Assembly: GCF_000934765.1 (NCBI RefSeq)
Contig: NZ_JYNN01000015.1
Location: forward strand, 1-64,000
From: Thiomicrospira microaerophila
GTDB lineage: Bacteria > Pseudomonadota > Gammaproteobacteria > Thiomicrospirales > Thiomicrospiraceae
Direction: 5' to 3'
DNA: 64,000 nucleotides
In this document: piece after piece, positions 1 to 9,267 of the stretch
How positions within the stretch are numbered: position 1 is the first letter of the stretch
Layout of the letters: each line of letters opens with the position of its first letter
Notes under the pieces: generated by a model
The model's input: only the letters and a program-made list of their open reading frames with translations
What the model was told of the DNA's origin: nothing
Databases searched by the model: none
Program-made: the position numbers and the translations under genes

Positions 1-227
1 CTGGAGAATACACCGGTGGCATAGCCATAGACCAACAAGCTAATTAATAAACTGGGGTGGTAGGCGCTACTACCGCGCAAACCATAACTGTTTTCAATTT
101 GGGTTAAATCAAGCTGGTCAACGACCTCGACGACAAAACGTGCAAGATGGTCATCAGGCAGCCATTCATCTAAGGTTGGCGGTAGAAGATATCCGCTAAG
201 GCGGTCTATTGGGCGAAAGCGACTCAT
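1..227 (-). mobile_element. IS1182-like transposase, N-terminal part (cut by window start)
   Basis: On the minus strand an open frame starts at an ATG at 227-225 and runs off the window start. It begins MSRFRPIDRLSGYLLPPTLD and continues with a segment rich in DHLARFVVE and SYHPSLLISLLVYGY. That is the usual beginning of IS1182-family (DUF772-type) transposases, which bind the terminal repeats of their element. Only about 75 residues are visible, so the DDE catalytic part lies outside. The frame reads toward the window edge, so the end of the element facing this window lies upstream of the ATG, near 295-313, where it meets a broken thioredoxin-family gene. Confidence 0.8.
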
Positions 228-294
228 TGTTTTTATCTCATAAGTAATATGGGCATATTTTAACACATATCGTCTTTTAGCATATTATTGTTTG

Positions 295-313
295 ATTAGT
301 CCGACAGGCTCCT
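295..313. repeat. Putative terminal end of the IS element
   Basis: The sequence TTAGTCCGACAGGCTCC sits exactly where coding similarity of the downstream thioredoxin-family fragment stops, so it is the likely outer end of the IS. A 17-base match with one mismatch (GTCCGACAGGCGCCTAG) lies at 51383-51399. The exact terminus and target duplication cannot be fixed from one side only. Confidence 0.5.
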
Positions 314-688
314 AGAGAACTTAAAGATGAATATGGCATCAACACCGTGGCCATTATGTCTAATGACCAGTCTTTGTATGCAGAAGACGCTACTGAAAAC
401 ATGATTAGCATTTCGAAAGAAATGCACTTTTCATTTCCTTATCTCATTGATGCAACACAAGACGTAGCTAAAGCATACGGAGCCGTCTGCACACCTGACT
501 TTTTTGGGTTATCAAAAGACTTAACATTGCAATACAGGGGCCGTTTTGATGCATCAAGAAAAGTGTCAGCGCCAGAAGGTACTCGAAGAGATTTATTTGA
601 GGCGATGAAGCAAGTTGCTAAAACTGGAAAAGGTCCACTAGAACAAATCCCATCAATAGGCTGTTCGATTAAATGGAAATTGGATTAA
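314..688 (+). pseudogene. Thioredoxin-family (AhpC/TSA-like) protein, 5' end removed by IS insertion
   Basis: In frame from 314 the translation reads RELKDEYGINTVAIMSND and continues through FPYLIDATQDVAKAYGAVCTPDFF to a C-terminus with GCSIKWK. This is the C-terminal two thirds of the redoxin/thioredoxin-like proteins that normally carry a CNHCP-type motif near residue 40-60. That motif and everything before it are missing, and the frame upstream of 314 is IS sequence. A GTG at 347 could start a 113-residue product, but it would lack the redox centre. I read this as a gene inactivated by the IS1182-like element at the window start. Confidence 0.75.
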
Positions 689-756
689 GTTAAAAAAACC
701 GGTTGCTGGAGCGGGTTATTCCGCGTATATTTATATCAAAGCATGGAGGATATAAA

Positions 757-1185
757 ATGAAAAAACAATATAAACATTATTGGATGCTGCTGGTAGGTTT
801 CCTATTTCTGGGGTTTGGGCAAGTTAGCCTAGCGAACCCCTCTCCGGTCAGTGTACAGGGTGCGAAAAGCATTACCGGATCGGAAGCGAGGGCGTTGTGG
901 CTAGAGGGCGCTTTTTTTGTTGATCCACGTTCTGTAGCGGATTGGGAGGCAGGTCGTATACCCGGTGCCTTGCACATGGAGAGTAATCGGCCTGTTTATA
1001 ATGCGCAGACCGTTTTGAATTTTGCCGGCTCGAAAGAGGCGCCTATCGTAGCTTATTGTAATGCCGAGGCGTGTCATCGTGCAGCGCATCTGGCGCGCGA
1101 TCTTGTAGGTTGGGGTTTTACAAATGTTTATTATTTTCGTTTAGGCTACCCTGAATGGTTAACAACAGGCAGTCCGTTTGAATAA
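757..1185 (+). CDS. Exported rhodanese-like protein
   Basis: The 142-residue product starts at ATG 757, chosen because a GGAGGA ribosome site lies at 745-750; a frame opening at 703 would add 18 unlikely residues. Residues 1-27 form a signal peptide (basic MKKQYK start, hydrophobic core, cleavage near SLA-NPS). The rest is one rhodanese domain: FVDPRSVADWEAGRIPGA is the typical first motif and VAYCNAEACHRAAHLA the active-site loop with the sulfur-carrying cysteine. Rhodaneses transfer sulfane sulfur, which fits a sulfur oxidiser, though the loop departs from CxxGxR. It is followed 64 bp later by a chemoreceptor gene; a functional link is only a guess. Confidence 0.8.
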   Translation: MKKQYKHYWMLLVGFLFLGFGQVSLANPSPVSVQGAKSITGSEARALWLEGAFFVDPRSVADWEAGRIPGALHMESNRPVYNAQTVLNFAGSKEAPIVAYCNAEACHRAAHLARDLVGWGFTNVYYFRLGYPEWLTTGSPFE

Positions 1186-1249
1186 GTGTTATTTTGTGCA
1201 TTAATGTGAAGCGGTCGCGTGTTGTTAATTATAGATTAGGGGAGCGTTT

Positions 1250-3619
1250 ATGTTATTTAGTTTAAAAAATCAATTAGCCGCGTTTGCGGTAGGTGCGGTA
1301 CTGGTGACCGCCGGTATTCTTTATACACTGGGTCATTTTGAAGAGCAGCGTGCTAATCAGCAAATTTATCAAGAGCGTGCTCAATCTCAGTCGGGTCTGG
1401 TGGCTAGAATGAGTGCCAATGGTACCTTGCGATTAAGTGAAAACCTAACCCAAGCAACCCGAAACAGATTGTTGTTTGATGCGGTATTAGATCGTAACCT
1501 CGAAGAAATTAGACGCCATGCTTTTACCTATGAAAATCGATTGGCCGCCAGTGAGATAGTCAGTGGTTTACGCGTTGTGGACCGTCAAGGTGTGATTCTT
1601 TATTCGCGCAATAAGGAGGAGATAGGTAAAAGCTTAGGGCTGTCGATTGTGCAAGAAGCGATGGAGCAGACCTTGATCAAAAGTGGTTTAGAAATTTATC
1701 AAGGTGAGTTACAAAACCATTATGCCTTCCCACTCACCCAACGGGGCAAAACCTTTGCTGCGATTCATTTTTTTAGTCTACCAAGCGCCACGTTTACACA
1801 ATTAAGTCGTTTAACCGGTGCCGAGCACTGGGTGTTTACATCTGGCGCTGGGGAGATTGTCGCGGCCAGTGAAGGAGCGCAGTCTATTGCGCGTATCGCT
1901 GGAGATAAGATTGGGCAACTAAGTAAGCAGCCTATGGCATTTCAAGATAGAGTCTATACGGTATTAGGTTCTGAGGTTCGCGATTATAAGGGCAATGCGA
2001 TTGGGTTTTTAACCAGTTTTACTGATGAAACGCAGGCCTATGCTCAGGCGCGTAATGCGACTTTAATTGGCTTGTTAGCGATTATCGGCTGGTTGATATT
2101 GGCCGTGATTGCGACCTACTTATTTGTTTCGATTAAACTGAAACCGCTTAATCAAATGCGAAATATTGCCTCTGAAATTGAAGCGCATGGCGATTTATCA
2201 AAACGCTTGCACATTCGCGGCGATGATGAGGTGGCGCAGTCAGCCAAGGCTATCAATAAAGTATTAAGCTTAGTCGATAAATTGGTCAGTGATTCTAATC
2301 AGGTGCTTGAGGCGGTATCAAAAGGTGATTTTTCGAAAAAATTGGATCAGCAGGCGTTTCATGGTGACCTAGCACATTTTGCCCAGGGCTTGAATGAATC
2401 GGTCGAGTCTGTACATTTTACGATGGCGGAGCTAGAAAGGGTGGTGTCATCCTTACATCAAGGTGATCTCAATGTGGTGCTCGACCCGCGTGTTCAGGGT
2501 TCGATTCAACAAAAAATGAATGCCTTGACCCAAGGCCTGTCACACACATTTAGCCAAATAAATGCGGTCATGGCAAAAGTCAGGCTGTCCGATTTTTCAA
2601 CGCAAGTGACGGTTGAGGCAAGTGGTGAATTGGCGGTGTTGGTACAAGCAATTAATGACTCTATAGCTAACTTATCGAGCGGATTTGCGCAGGTGGTGGG
2701 CGCGGCAGATCGCATTTCTAAAGGTGATTTTACTCAGCCAATTGAGGGTGAATATCAATTTGCGCTTGCGCAAGCTAAGCAGGCGATTAATCAATCGATG
2801 CTGGACTTAAGCGCCACGATTAATATTGTTAATCGTGCTGTTGTTAATATTTTGGATGCGCTAAATGAAGTGGCCGGGGGAACGGTTTCATTAGATCAGC
2901 GCACACATGAACAAGAAGCGTCTTTGGCTGAAACACGCGATGCCATGCATCATACGGCCAAGCAGGTAGATGCGAACGCGACAGCGACGGAGCAAGCCAA
3001 CCAGATTGCGCATGAGCAAACAAGATTGTTGCAAGATGCCAACGCCTCGATGAGTGAAACGCAGCAAGCGATGCAGGGTATTAAAGCGGTGTCGGCACAA
3101 ATTCAAGATATCACCAGTTTGATTGATTCCATTTCATTCCAAACCAATCTTTTAGCATTAAACGCGGCTGTCGAAGCGGCGCGGGCGGGTGATCATGGCC
3201 GTGGCTTTGCGGTGGTAGCGGGTGAGGTTCGCACTTTGGCAGGCAAGTCAGCACAGGCCGCGAAGGATATCGGCGCGTTAATTGATAAAGCGGTAGTCTC
3301 TGTAGATCAGGGGGTTAAGAAGGTGGATAGTGTCAATGGTTTCCTTGAAACTATTACCCAGGAAACGGAAAAAATGCAACAAATTGTTTCATCAATTACC
3401 CAGTCTTCTGCACAGCAAGCGCAAGGTGTCAGTGAGGTTAATCAAACAGTGGTGCAGCTTGATAGCATTACGCAACAAAATGCCGAGCTGGTTAAGCAAA
3501 CACGTGATTCGGTTGAGCAAATGCAGTCGGCCTCTCATGAATTGAGTGAAATGATGGCGAAGTTTAAAATTAATTCAGAAAGACAATTAAAATTAAGCCA
3601 TAATATGAGAAACCACTGA
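1250..3619 (+). CDS. Methyl-accepting chemotaxis protein with tandem HAMP repeats
   Basis: This 789-residue chemoreceptor has a membrane helix at about 8-26, a periplasmic Cache-like sensor region to about 268, and a second helix at about 270-293. A canonical HAMP follows (294-345), then several further HAMP-like units each containing a KGDF, QGDL or LSDF turn up to about residue 530. The signalling hairpin at about 628-660 carries FQTNLLALNAAVEAARAGD and GRGFAVVAGEVR, which contact CheA and CheW. No CheR-binding pentapeptide is seen at the C-terminus (ends HNMRNH). The ATG follows AGGGGAG at 1237-1244. The next gene is a CheV only 17 bp downstream, so the pair is probably cotranscribed. The ligand cannot be told. 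Confidence 0.93.
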   Translation: MLFSLKNQLAAFAVGAVLVTAGILYTLGHFEEQRANQQIYQERAQSQSGLVARMSANGTLRLSENLTQATRNRLLFDAVLDRNLEEIRRHAFTYENRLAASEIVSGLRVVDRQGVILYSRNKEEIGKSLGLSIVQEAMEQTLIKSGLEIYQGELQNHYAFPLTQRGKTFAAIHFFSLPSATFTQLSRLTGAEHWVFTSGAGEIVAASEGAQSIARIAGDKIGQLSKQPMAFQDRVYTVLGSEVRDYKGNAIGFLTSFTDETQAYAQARNATLIGLLAIIGWLILAVIATYLFVSIKLKPLNQMRNIASEIEAHGDLSKRLHIRGDDEVAQSAKAINKVLSLVDKLVSDSNQVLEAVSKGDFSKKLDQQAFHGDLAHFAQGLNESVESVHFTMAELERVVSSLHQGDLNVVLDPRVQGSIQQKMNALTQGLSHTFSQINAVMAKVRLSDFSTQVTVEASGELAVLVQAINDSIANLSSGFAQVVGAADRISKGDFTQPIEGEYQFALAQAKQAINQSMLDLSATINIVNRAVVNILDALNEVAGGTVSLDQRTHEQEASLAETRDAMHHTAKQVDANATATEQANQIAHEQTRLLQDANASMSETQQAMQGIKAVSAQIQDITSLIDSISFQTNLLALNAAVEAARAGDHGRGFAVVAGEVRTLAGKSAQAAKDIGALIDKAVVSVDQGVKKVDSVNGFLETITQETEKMQQIVSSITQSSAQQAQGVSEVNQTVVQLDSITQQNAELVKQTRDSVEQMQSASHELSEMMAKFKINSERQLKLSHNMRNH

Positions 3620-3636
3620 TTTAGGAGCATGTTGTA

Positions 3637-4548
3637 ATGGATTTAAATACAATTGATAAAACGGCTAACTTAAGCAAAAACAATTCGATGAGCTTAATGA
3701 TCTTTAAGTTGATTGATGAGCATGACGCTGAGTTTGCACGTCATCCTTTTTATGCAATGAATATTTTTAAAATTAAAGAGGTATTAAACGCATCAGAATA
3801 CCCGATCACCATGTCGGGCACCAGTGGTGCGGCTTTCTTTAAGGGTGTTGTGTCGGTACGTGGTGAATATATCAGTGTTTATGATACGGCACAGTGGTTT
3901 GGGCATGACAAGCAACAATCAACCGATCGAAGCGTTATTATTGTCTGTGAAGTAAACCATCAAACAATAGGTCTGTTGGTGGCCTATATTCATGGTGTGG
4001 CGGAGAAGGACTGGAAGGAAATTCAACAAACAGATAAAAATGCACGAAAGATTGTTTCACAAACCCGTATAGAAGATCAGCTTTGTTTGGTTATGGATGT
4101 TGAACAGATGATTGCAGAGATTTCGGGTACCGATCTCGAGAAGGAGTCAAAAGTTGATTCCTTGGGTATTCGTTCAGATAAAATTATTTTATTTGCTGAT
4201 GATCAGCCAAGTATTCGCGGCTATGTAAAAGCGGTGTTAGAAAACCTAGGTATCGAGCATCAGGTGTATCCAGATGGTTCGGGTATTATTCAGTTTTTAG
4301 AGGTTGAAGAAAATCGTCACCGAGTTGGACTGGTGATTACTGACTTGGAAATGCCCAATGTATCAGGACATACGGTGATCAGAACCATCAAGGAGAAGAT
4401 GGGGTTGAAAATTCCGGTAGTCGTGCATTCCTCGATGACCGTCGGTGACTCACAGCGTCAAGCGGCGGAGCTGGGTGCGGATGCGTTTATTGGTAAAATT
4501 GATACTAAAGAAATTGTAGCTATCGTTAAAAAGTATTTTAAAAATTAA
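3637..4548 (+). CDS. cheV: Chemotaxis coupling protein CheV (receptor-linked copy)
   Basis: A 303-residue fusion of an N-terminal CheW domain (about 20-165) and a C-terminal receiver domain (about 182-303). The receiver shows the acidic pair in FADDQPS, the phospho-acceptor D236 in VITDLEMP, and the lysine in FIGKID. CheV couples chemoreceptors to CheA and can act as a phosphate sink. AGGAG at 3622-3626 supports the start. It lies 17 bp after the chemoreceptor and may be dedicated to it. A second CheV of similar design is encoded at 15879-16832. Confidence 0.92.
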   Translation: MDLNTIDKTANLSKNNSMSLMIFKLIDEHDAEFARHPFYAMNIFKIKEVLNASEYPITMSGTSGAAFFKGVVSVRGEYISVYDTAQWFGHDKQQSTDRSVIIVCEVNHQTIGLLVAYIHGVAEKDWKEIQQTDKNARKIVSQTRIEDQLCLVMDVEQMIAEISGTDLEKESKVDSLGIRSDKIILFADDQPSIRGYVKAVLENLGIEHQVYPDGSGIIQFLEVEENRHRVGLVITDLEMPNVSGHTVIRTIKEKMGLKIPVVVHSSMTVGDSQRQAAELGADAFIGKIDTKEIVAIVKKYFKN

Positions 4549-4563
4549 TCTAATGCACCTCTA

Positions 4564-4600
4564 GGAAAACCCGCGCAATCGGTTGCGCGCGCGTTTCCTT
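4564..4600 (+). terminator. Stem-loop after the receptor-cheV pair
   Basis: CGCGCAA (4572-4578) pairs with TTGCGCG (4583-4589), and an outer GGAAA/TTTCC pair extends the stem. Only a short T-rich stretch follows, so termination strength is uncertain. Confidence 0.55.
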
Positions 4601-4670
4601 GTCGGTCTAACTTTTCTTTAGCTAGGCGCTACTCCATCTTTTTTGACGATTCAAACGCAGACTTAACACA

Positions 4671-7322
4671 ATGAAAAAATTTTATTTATGGTTAGTGGAT
4701 TATTTGGCACCTATTTTGGCTGTGATGCTAGTGGTAGGTATTTCGTCCGTTTTCTGGCTACATATTAAAACTTCACAGCAACATTTGCATCAAGTGGCGA
4801 TTGAGGATGCAAAAAACTTTTCAGGGTCTGTCGCGCAGTTTCGTAACTTTTACGCCGATACGATTGTGCCGGCCGTCCGTCAGCACCATGTACCCATTAC
4901 CCATGACTATTTAAATATTCCCGGTAGCATACCACTTCCGGCGACTTTTGCGATTGATTTTGGTGAAAAGCTGTCACAAAATAGCCATTATAAGGTTCGC
5001 TTGTACAGTGACTTGCCTTTTAGTTGGCGGGAAGGCGGCGGGTTGCGTGATAAGTTTGAACAGCAGGCGATGCACTATTTGCGTGATAATCCCGAAGGCT
5101 ATTTTAGTGCTTATGAAACACTGGAGGATGGCTCGCAGGTTTTGCGTTATGCGGTAGCCGACACTTTAAGCGAGTCTTGTGTGGCTTGTCATAATAGCTA
5201 CCCAGGTACACCGCGCACAGACTGGAAACTTGGCGATGTGCGGGGCGTGCTAGAGGTGACCAGACCGATGTCTTCATTGCATTTAGAAAATGAAGCGAGT
5301 GCGTTAAAAACCTTTATTGCCATGGTATTGATGGCGCTTGTGGCCCTGCTTATGTTAGGGTTGGTGTTAAGACGTAATAAGCAAGCGATGGCTGAAGCAA
5401 CACGACAACAACAAAAAACGCAGTCGATCATGGACTCAGTTGTGGATGCGATTTTGGTCATAGACGATAAAGGTACGGTTCTCGAAGCAAATCACTCTGT
5501 AGAATCGGTGCTTGGTTATAAACCTGAAGAGCTGATAGGGCAGAATATCAAAATCATTACGCCAGAACCGCATCATTCGGCGCATGACGGCTATTTATCG
5601 GACTATTTAAAAACAGGTGAGCAAAAAGTTATTGGTTTTACACGGCACGTTGATGCGGTGACGAAGGGGGGGAGGCAAATTCCGATAGATTTAGCTGTTA
5701 GTGAGGTATGGGACGCGGGGCAGCGACGCTTTACTGGCGTGATTCGTGATGTGACAGAGCGTAAGAAAGTACAAAACGAACTGGAGCAGGCACGCGACCA
5801 GGCCTTGCAGTCTGCGAAAATGAAGTCAGAGTTTTTGGCCAATATGAGTCATGAAATTCGTACTCCGATGAATGGTGTGATTGGGATGACTGGATTATTG
5901 CTCGATACACCGCTCACCAATGAGCAGCGAGAGTTAACCTTAACGGTTAAGTCGAGTGCAGATTCGTTGTTGGGCATTATCAATGATATTCTCGATTTTT
6001 CTAAAATCGAAGCCGGTAAGCTTGAAGTGTCGATGGAAGAGGTTGATCTGATTGCTTTGCTTGACGGGGTGATTGACATGGTTGCACCGAGTGCGCAAGC
6101 TAAGGACGTCAGTCTTGGGTATTTTATTGAACCTAGTTTGCCGGCTAGGCTTAAAACAGACCCTGTTCGCTTGCGCCAAGTCTTGATTAACCTACTGGGT
6201 AATGGTATTAAGTTTACCGCTCAGGGCGCGGTTTACTTAGCGGTTAAAAAAGGGGCCGATGACACGCTTAAGTTCGAGGTGGTTGATTCAGGCATTGGGA
6301 TTTCTGAAGAGGGTCAAGCCAAACTTTTTGGTGCTTTTAGTCAAGTCGATAGTTCTTCAACGCGTGGTTTTGGTGGAACCGGTTTAGGTTTGGCGATTTC
6401 AAAACAGCTTGTCGAGTTACTTGGCGGTCAAATTGCGGTGGAAAGTAGTTTGGGCAATGGCTCTATTTTTTACTTCTCGTTGCCGAGTGATTCCTCTGAG
6501 GCCGGGCCTTGTTTGCCAGGGATGGTGTCGCCGGTTCAGTTAGCCTGGGTCATGCGTGACAATCGATTGCGTGATATGTACATCCATCAGTTTGCCCAAT
6601 TAAATATTGAGGTAATGCCATTTGATTTAGTGGCTTTAAATGAAGCAAATTTGGATCCTGCTATTCCCGTTTGGTTGGATATGGGTGAAGTTGAACGTGT
6701 TTATGAGCGTCCACTGAGTTTAATCAATGATATCAAAGCGCACCATCAAAGTGTTACTCTGATGGTGAGCCATAAGCAAGCCAGCGAGTGGCGCGATCAA
6801 ATGGAGCGCATGAGTGTTAAGATGCGTATCAAGCCGATTAAGTACGGTAACTTGTCTCATTGGATAAATAGCGCAGGGCGCACTCTCTCAGTCGAACAGC
6901 AGGATGCGTCTGAACTGGTTGAGCCAAAGAAAATTTTTGAGCAATCGCGCGTTTTGTTGGTTGAGGATAATCTTGTCAACCAGAAGCTAGCCTTGGCATT
7001 AATGAAAAAGTTAGCTTTAACCCCGGATGTGGCTAATAATGGTCAGGAAGCACTGGATAAGCTTGCAGTCGAGCATTATGACTTGGTGCTAATGGATTGT
7101 CAGATGCCGATTTTAGATGGTTACGGCGCCACTCAAGCGCTGCGTGCTTCAGCGGGTATCAATAAGGATGTGCCGGTGATTGCGCTCACCGCCAACGCAA
7201 TGGAGGGAGATCAGGAGCGTTGTTTTGCCAGTGGAATGAACGATTATGTAGCCAAACCGATAAACCCTAAAATATTGTCGGAAAAGCTACATCACTGGTT
7301 AGATCCAGATACAGCTTTTTAA
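4671..7322 (+). CDS. Hybrid sensor histidine kinase with CxxCH (haem c-like) Tll0287/DUF3365 sensor
   Basis: This 883-residue inner-membrane kinase has a TM helix at about 12-30, a periplasmic Tll0287-like (DUF3365) domain, and a second TM helix near 210-230. The sensor ends with ESCVACHNSYPGTPR, so C170-x-x-C173-H174 is a classic covalent haem c motif that could sense redox state, oxygen or NO. A PAS domain (about 250-365), a HisKA domain with H394 in MSHEIRTPMNG, a HATPase_c domain (NLLGNGIKFT, GTGLGLAIS), and a C-terminal receiver with D809 in LVLMDCQMP follow. The region between ATPase and receiver is a degenerate receiver-like spacer. No dedicated response regulator is adjacent, so its output is unknown. 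Confidence 0.9.
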   Translation: MKKFYLWLVDYLAPILAVMLVVGISSVFWLHIKTSQQHLHQVAIEDAKNFSGSVAQFRNFYADTIVPAVRQHHVPITHDYLNIPGSIPLPATFAIDFGEKLSQNSHYKVRLYSDLPFSWREGGGLRDKFEQQAMHYLRDNPEGYFSAYETLEDGSQVLRYAVADTLSESCVACHNSYPGTPRTDWKLGDVRGVLEVTRPMSSLHLENEASALKTFIAMVLMALVALLMLGLVLRRNKQAMAEATRQQQKTQSIMDSVVDAILVIDDKGTVLEANHSVESVLGYKPEELIGQNIKIITPEPHHSAHDGYLSDYLKTGEQKVIGFTRHVDAVTKGGRQIPIDLAVSEVWDAGQRRFTGVIRDVTERKKVQNELEQARDQALQSAKMKSEFLANMSHEIRTPMNGVIGMTGLLLDTPLTNEQRELTLTVKSSADSLLGIINDILDFSKIEAGKLEVSMEEVDLIALLDGVIDMVAPSAQAKDVSLGYFIEPSLPARLKTDPVRLRQVLINLLGNGIKFTAQGAVYLAVKKGADDTLKFEVVDSGIGISEEGQAKLFGAFSQVDSSSTRGFGGTGLGLAISKQLVELLGGQIAVESSLGNGSIFYFSLPSDSSEAGPCLPGMVSPVQLAWVMRDNRLRDMYIHQFAQLNIEVMPFDLVALNEANLDPAIPVWLDMGEVERVYERPLSLINDIKAHHQSVTLMVSHKQASEWRDQMERMSVKMRIKPIKYGNLSHWINSAGRTLSVEQQDASELVEPKKIFEQSRVLLVEDNLVNQKLALALMKKLALTPDVANNGQEALDKLAVEHYDLVLMDCQMPILDGYGATQALRASAGINKDVPVIALTANAMEGDQERCFASGMNDYVAKPINPKILSEKLHHWLDPDTAF

Positions 7323-7408
7323 CCCGGATGTTTGATACATTCGCGTGAAGTTTGTGAAATATCCAGGTTTAAGCGCCTGTCTCTTTTGTCTTGTTTTTAG
7401 GCTTAACC

Positions 7409-7432
7409 TGCCCGCGCAAGCGGACAGTTTAA
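7409..7432. terminator. Stem-loop between convergent genes
   Basis: CTGCCCGC, GCAA, GCGGACAG form a short imperfect hairpin between the convergent kinase (plus) and hflD (minus). There is no strong T tract on either side, so this is a weak terminator call. Confidence 0.35.
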
Positions 7433-7445
7433 GCGCGATAGGCGC

Positions 7446-8117
7446 TTAGTGTTTGCGGAATAGGGATTCAGTGGGATCTCTGGGCGTTGTTCTGTTTAAT
7501 GCTTGTGCGCTGCGTAGATATTTTTTGCGACTCCAAATTAACCCCCAGCGAGAGCCTCCGACTTGTCGCCATAGTAGCGCAGAGCGAATGCCTGCAAGTA
7601 GCAGCGCGCGAATTTTATTCGCATTCTGCGGATTTTGTAGATGGCCATGTTGCCCTTTAACCATGATTCGTGGATTGAGATGGCTGAGGTTTTCGGTATA
7701 GGCGCGTGAAATCGATGCAATCACATTTTCATGAAAGTCACCAAAATGCGCGCGCTGTGTTTTTGCCGTTTCCAGTGTGCGCGCCACCTTGTCGAGCGCG
7801 CCATCTTCTTTAACGAGATTACGTTCCAGTAAAATCACGCTAAGCGCGTAGCGGGTGATTTCAAGGTTGCGCATATCTTCGGCGTCACTTGAACCCATTT
7901 GTGAAAGTAGTGTGCGCACACCGAGTTGAATGTTCATTACATCATCGCCATACACATCGAGTGTGTTACTCGGGTTTTCAGAAAATAAACTATTGATGCA
8001 AGTGTGGTAGGCCGTTTCATCTAGTTTGCCTGTAGTGGCAATATCAAAAACCAGTTTGGATGCTTGATATATGCCGATCAATGCAAGCGTGCGATCTTGG
8101 TCTGTATATGTTGACAT
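7446..8117 (-). CDS. hflD: HflD family protein
   Basis: A 223-residue HflD (DUF489) homolog, helical and without cysteines of note, slightly longer than the E. coli protein (213). Recognisable family stretches are QASKLVFDIATTG near the start, GVRTLLSQMG in the middle and GIRSALLWRQVGGSRW with LIWSRKKYLRSAQ near the end. In E. coli HflD is a peripheral membrane protein tied to lambda lysogenisation, and its gene also follows mnmA. Here the mnmA stop is 8 bp upstream and a GAGG ribosome site precedes the ATG, so the two genes form one operon. The cellular role outside E. coli is poorly known. Confidence 0.9.
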   Translation of the reverse strand: MSTYTDQDRTLALIGIYQASKLVFDIATTGKLDETAYHTCINSLFSENPSNTLDVYGDDVMNIQLGVRTLLSQMGSSDAEDMRNLEITRYALSVILLERNLVKEDGALDKVARTLETAKTQRAHFGDFHENVIASISRAYTENLSHLNPRIMVKGQHGHLQNPQNANKIRALLLAGIRSALLWRQVGGSRWGLIWSRKKYLRSAQALNRTTPRDPTESLFRKH

Positions 8118-8125
8118 ATTTTCCT

Positions 8126-9238
8126 CTAGTGTAATTCAGATAGGTGGTGAGCGCGCTGCGCAATAACGCCGCCGCCTAGGCAGGCCTGGTCGCGATAAAA
8201 AACAATCGATTGACCGGGAGTAATGGCTTTCTGTGGTTCAATAAATTCAACCCAAATCTTCCCATCTTGAGCTTGTTTAATTTGGCAAGGCTGCGCCTGT
8301 TGGCGATAGCGTATTTTTGCTTTGAGTGGCTGGTTTAAGTCGGGTGTTTGCCCATTTGTCCAGTCACATTGGTGTGCGATGAGTGCGCAGTGATAGAGTA
8401 GTGGGTCTTTTTCACCTTGAACGGCAATCAGTTGATTAGTGCGAAGGTTTTTATCGGCTACAAACCAAGGTGCATCAGTTTCACCGTGGCCGCCGCCAAT
8501 ACCTAAGCCTTTTCGTTGACCTAATGTGTAGTACATCAAGCCTTCGTGTTGGCCAATGACCGTGCCGTCGGGTTTAATAATCTCGCCGTGCTGTGCGGGC
8601 AGGTAGCGCTGTAAAAAGTCTTTGAATTTACGTTCACCAATAAAACAAATACCGGTACTGTCTTTTTTGTTATGGACAACCAGGCCTGCTTGTTCAGCCA
8701 GTTGTCTGACAGCGGGCTTTTGCAGCTCACCGACAGGGAACAGGGTTTTGCTTAATGCGTTTTGTTGAAGTGTGTACAGAAAGTAACTTTGATCCTTGTT
8801 GGGGTCAAGGCCTTTGAGTAGCTGGTATTCACCGTTGCTTGCCTGTGTAACACGTGCATAATGACCGGTGGCAATTTTATCCGCCCCAAGTTGTAATGCA
8901 TGGTTTAAAAAGGCTTTAAATTTAATTTCTTTATTGCACAAAATATCGGGGTTAGGGGTGCGGCCGGCCTGGTATTCTGCTAAAAAATGCGCAAACACCC
9001 GATCCCAGTAGTCCTTGGAAAAGTTTTCAATATGCAAAGGAATGGCTAGCTGTTCACAAATACTAAACACATCTTGTAGGTCAGCGGCGGCTGGGCAATA
9101 GTCATCAGTATCATCACCTTCCCAGTTTTTCATAAACAGACCTTCGACTTGGTAGCCTTGTTGTTTAAGCAGTAGGGCTGTCACGGAGGAGTCAACGCCA
9201 CCTGACAGGCCCACAATTACTTTGGTATTTTGGTTCAT
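8126..9238 (-). CDS. mnmA: tRNA-specific 2-thiouridylase MnmA
   Basis: MnmA adds sulfur to the wobble uridine of tRNA-Lys, -Glu and -Gln, using sulfur relayed from IscS. The 370-residue protein starts with the PP-loop ATP motif [10 protein letters not shown] (about 10-19). Both catalytic cysteines are present: C101 in [13 protein letters not shown] and C198 in [13 protein letters not shown]. Other family marks are [21 protein letters not shown] and the C-terminal beta-barrel stretch [10 protein letters not shown]. The length is standard. It is the first gene of the mnmA-hflD pair; rluE lies 29 bp upstream on the same strand. Confidence 0.97.
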   Translation of the reverse strand: MNQNTKVIVGLSGGVDSSVTALLLKQQGYQVEGLFMKNWEGDDTDDYCPAAADLQDVFSICEQLAIPLHIENFSKDYWDRVFAHFLAEYQAGRTPNPDILCNKEIKFKAFLNHALQLGADKIATGHYARVTQASNGEYQLLKGLDPNKDQSYFLYTLQQNALSKTLFPVGELQKPAVRQLAEQAGLVVHNKKDSTGICFIGERKFKDFLQRYLPAQHGEIIKPDGTVIGQHEGLMYYTLGQRKGLGIGGGHGETDAPWFVADKNLRTNQLIAVQGEKDPLLYHCALIAHQCDWTNGQTPDLNQPLKAKIRYRQQAQPCQIKQAQDGKIWVEFIEPQKAITPGQSIVFYRDQACLGGGVIAQRAHHLSELH

Positions 9239-9267
9239 AGGTTTATGGCTTATTAAAATTTAATTGT

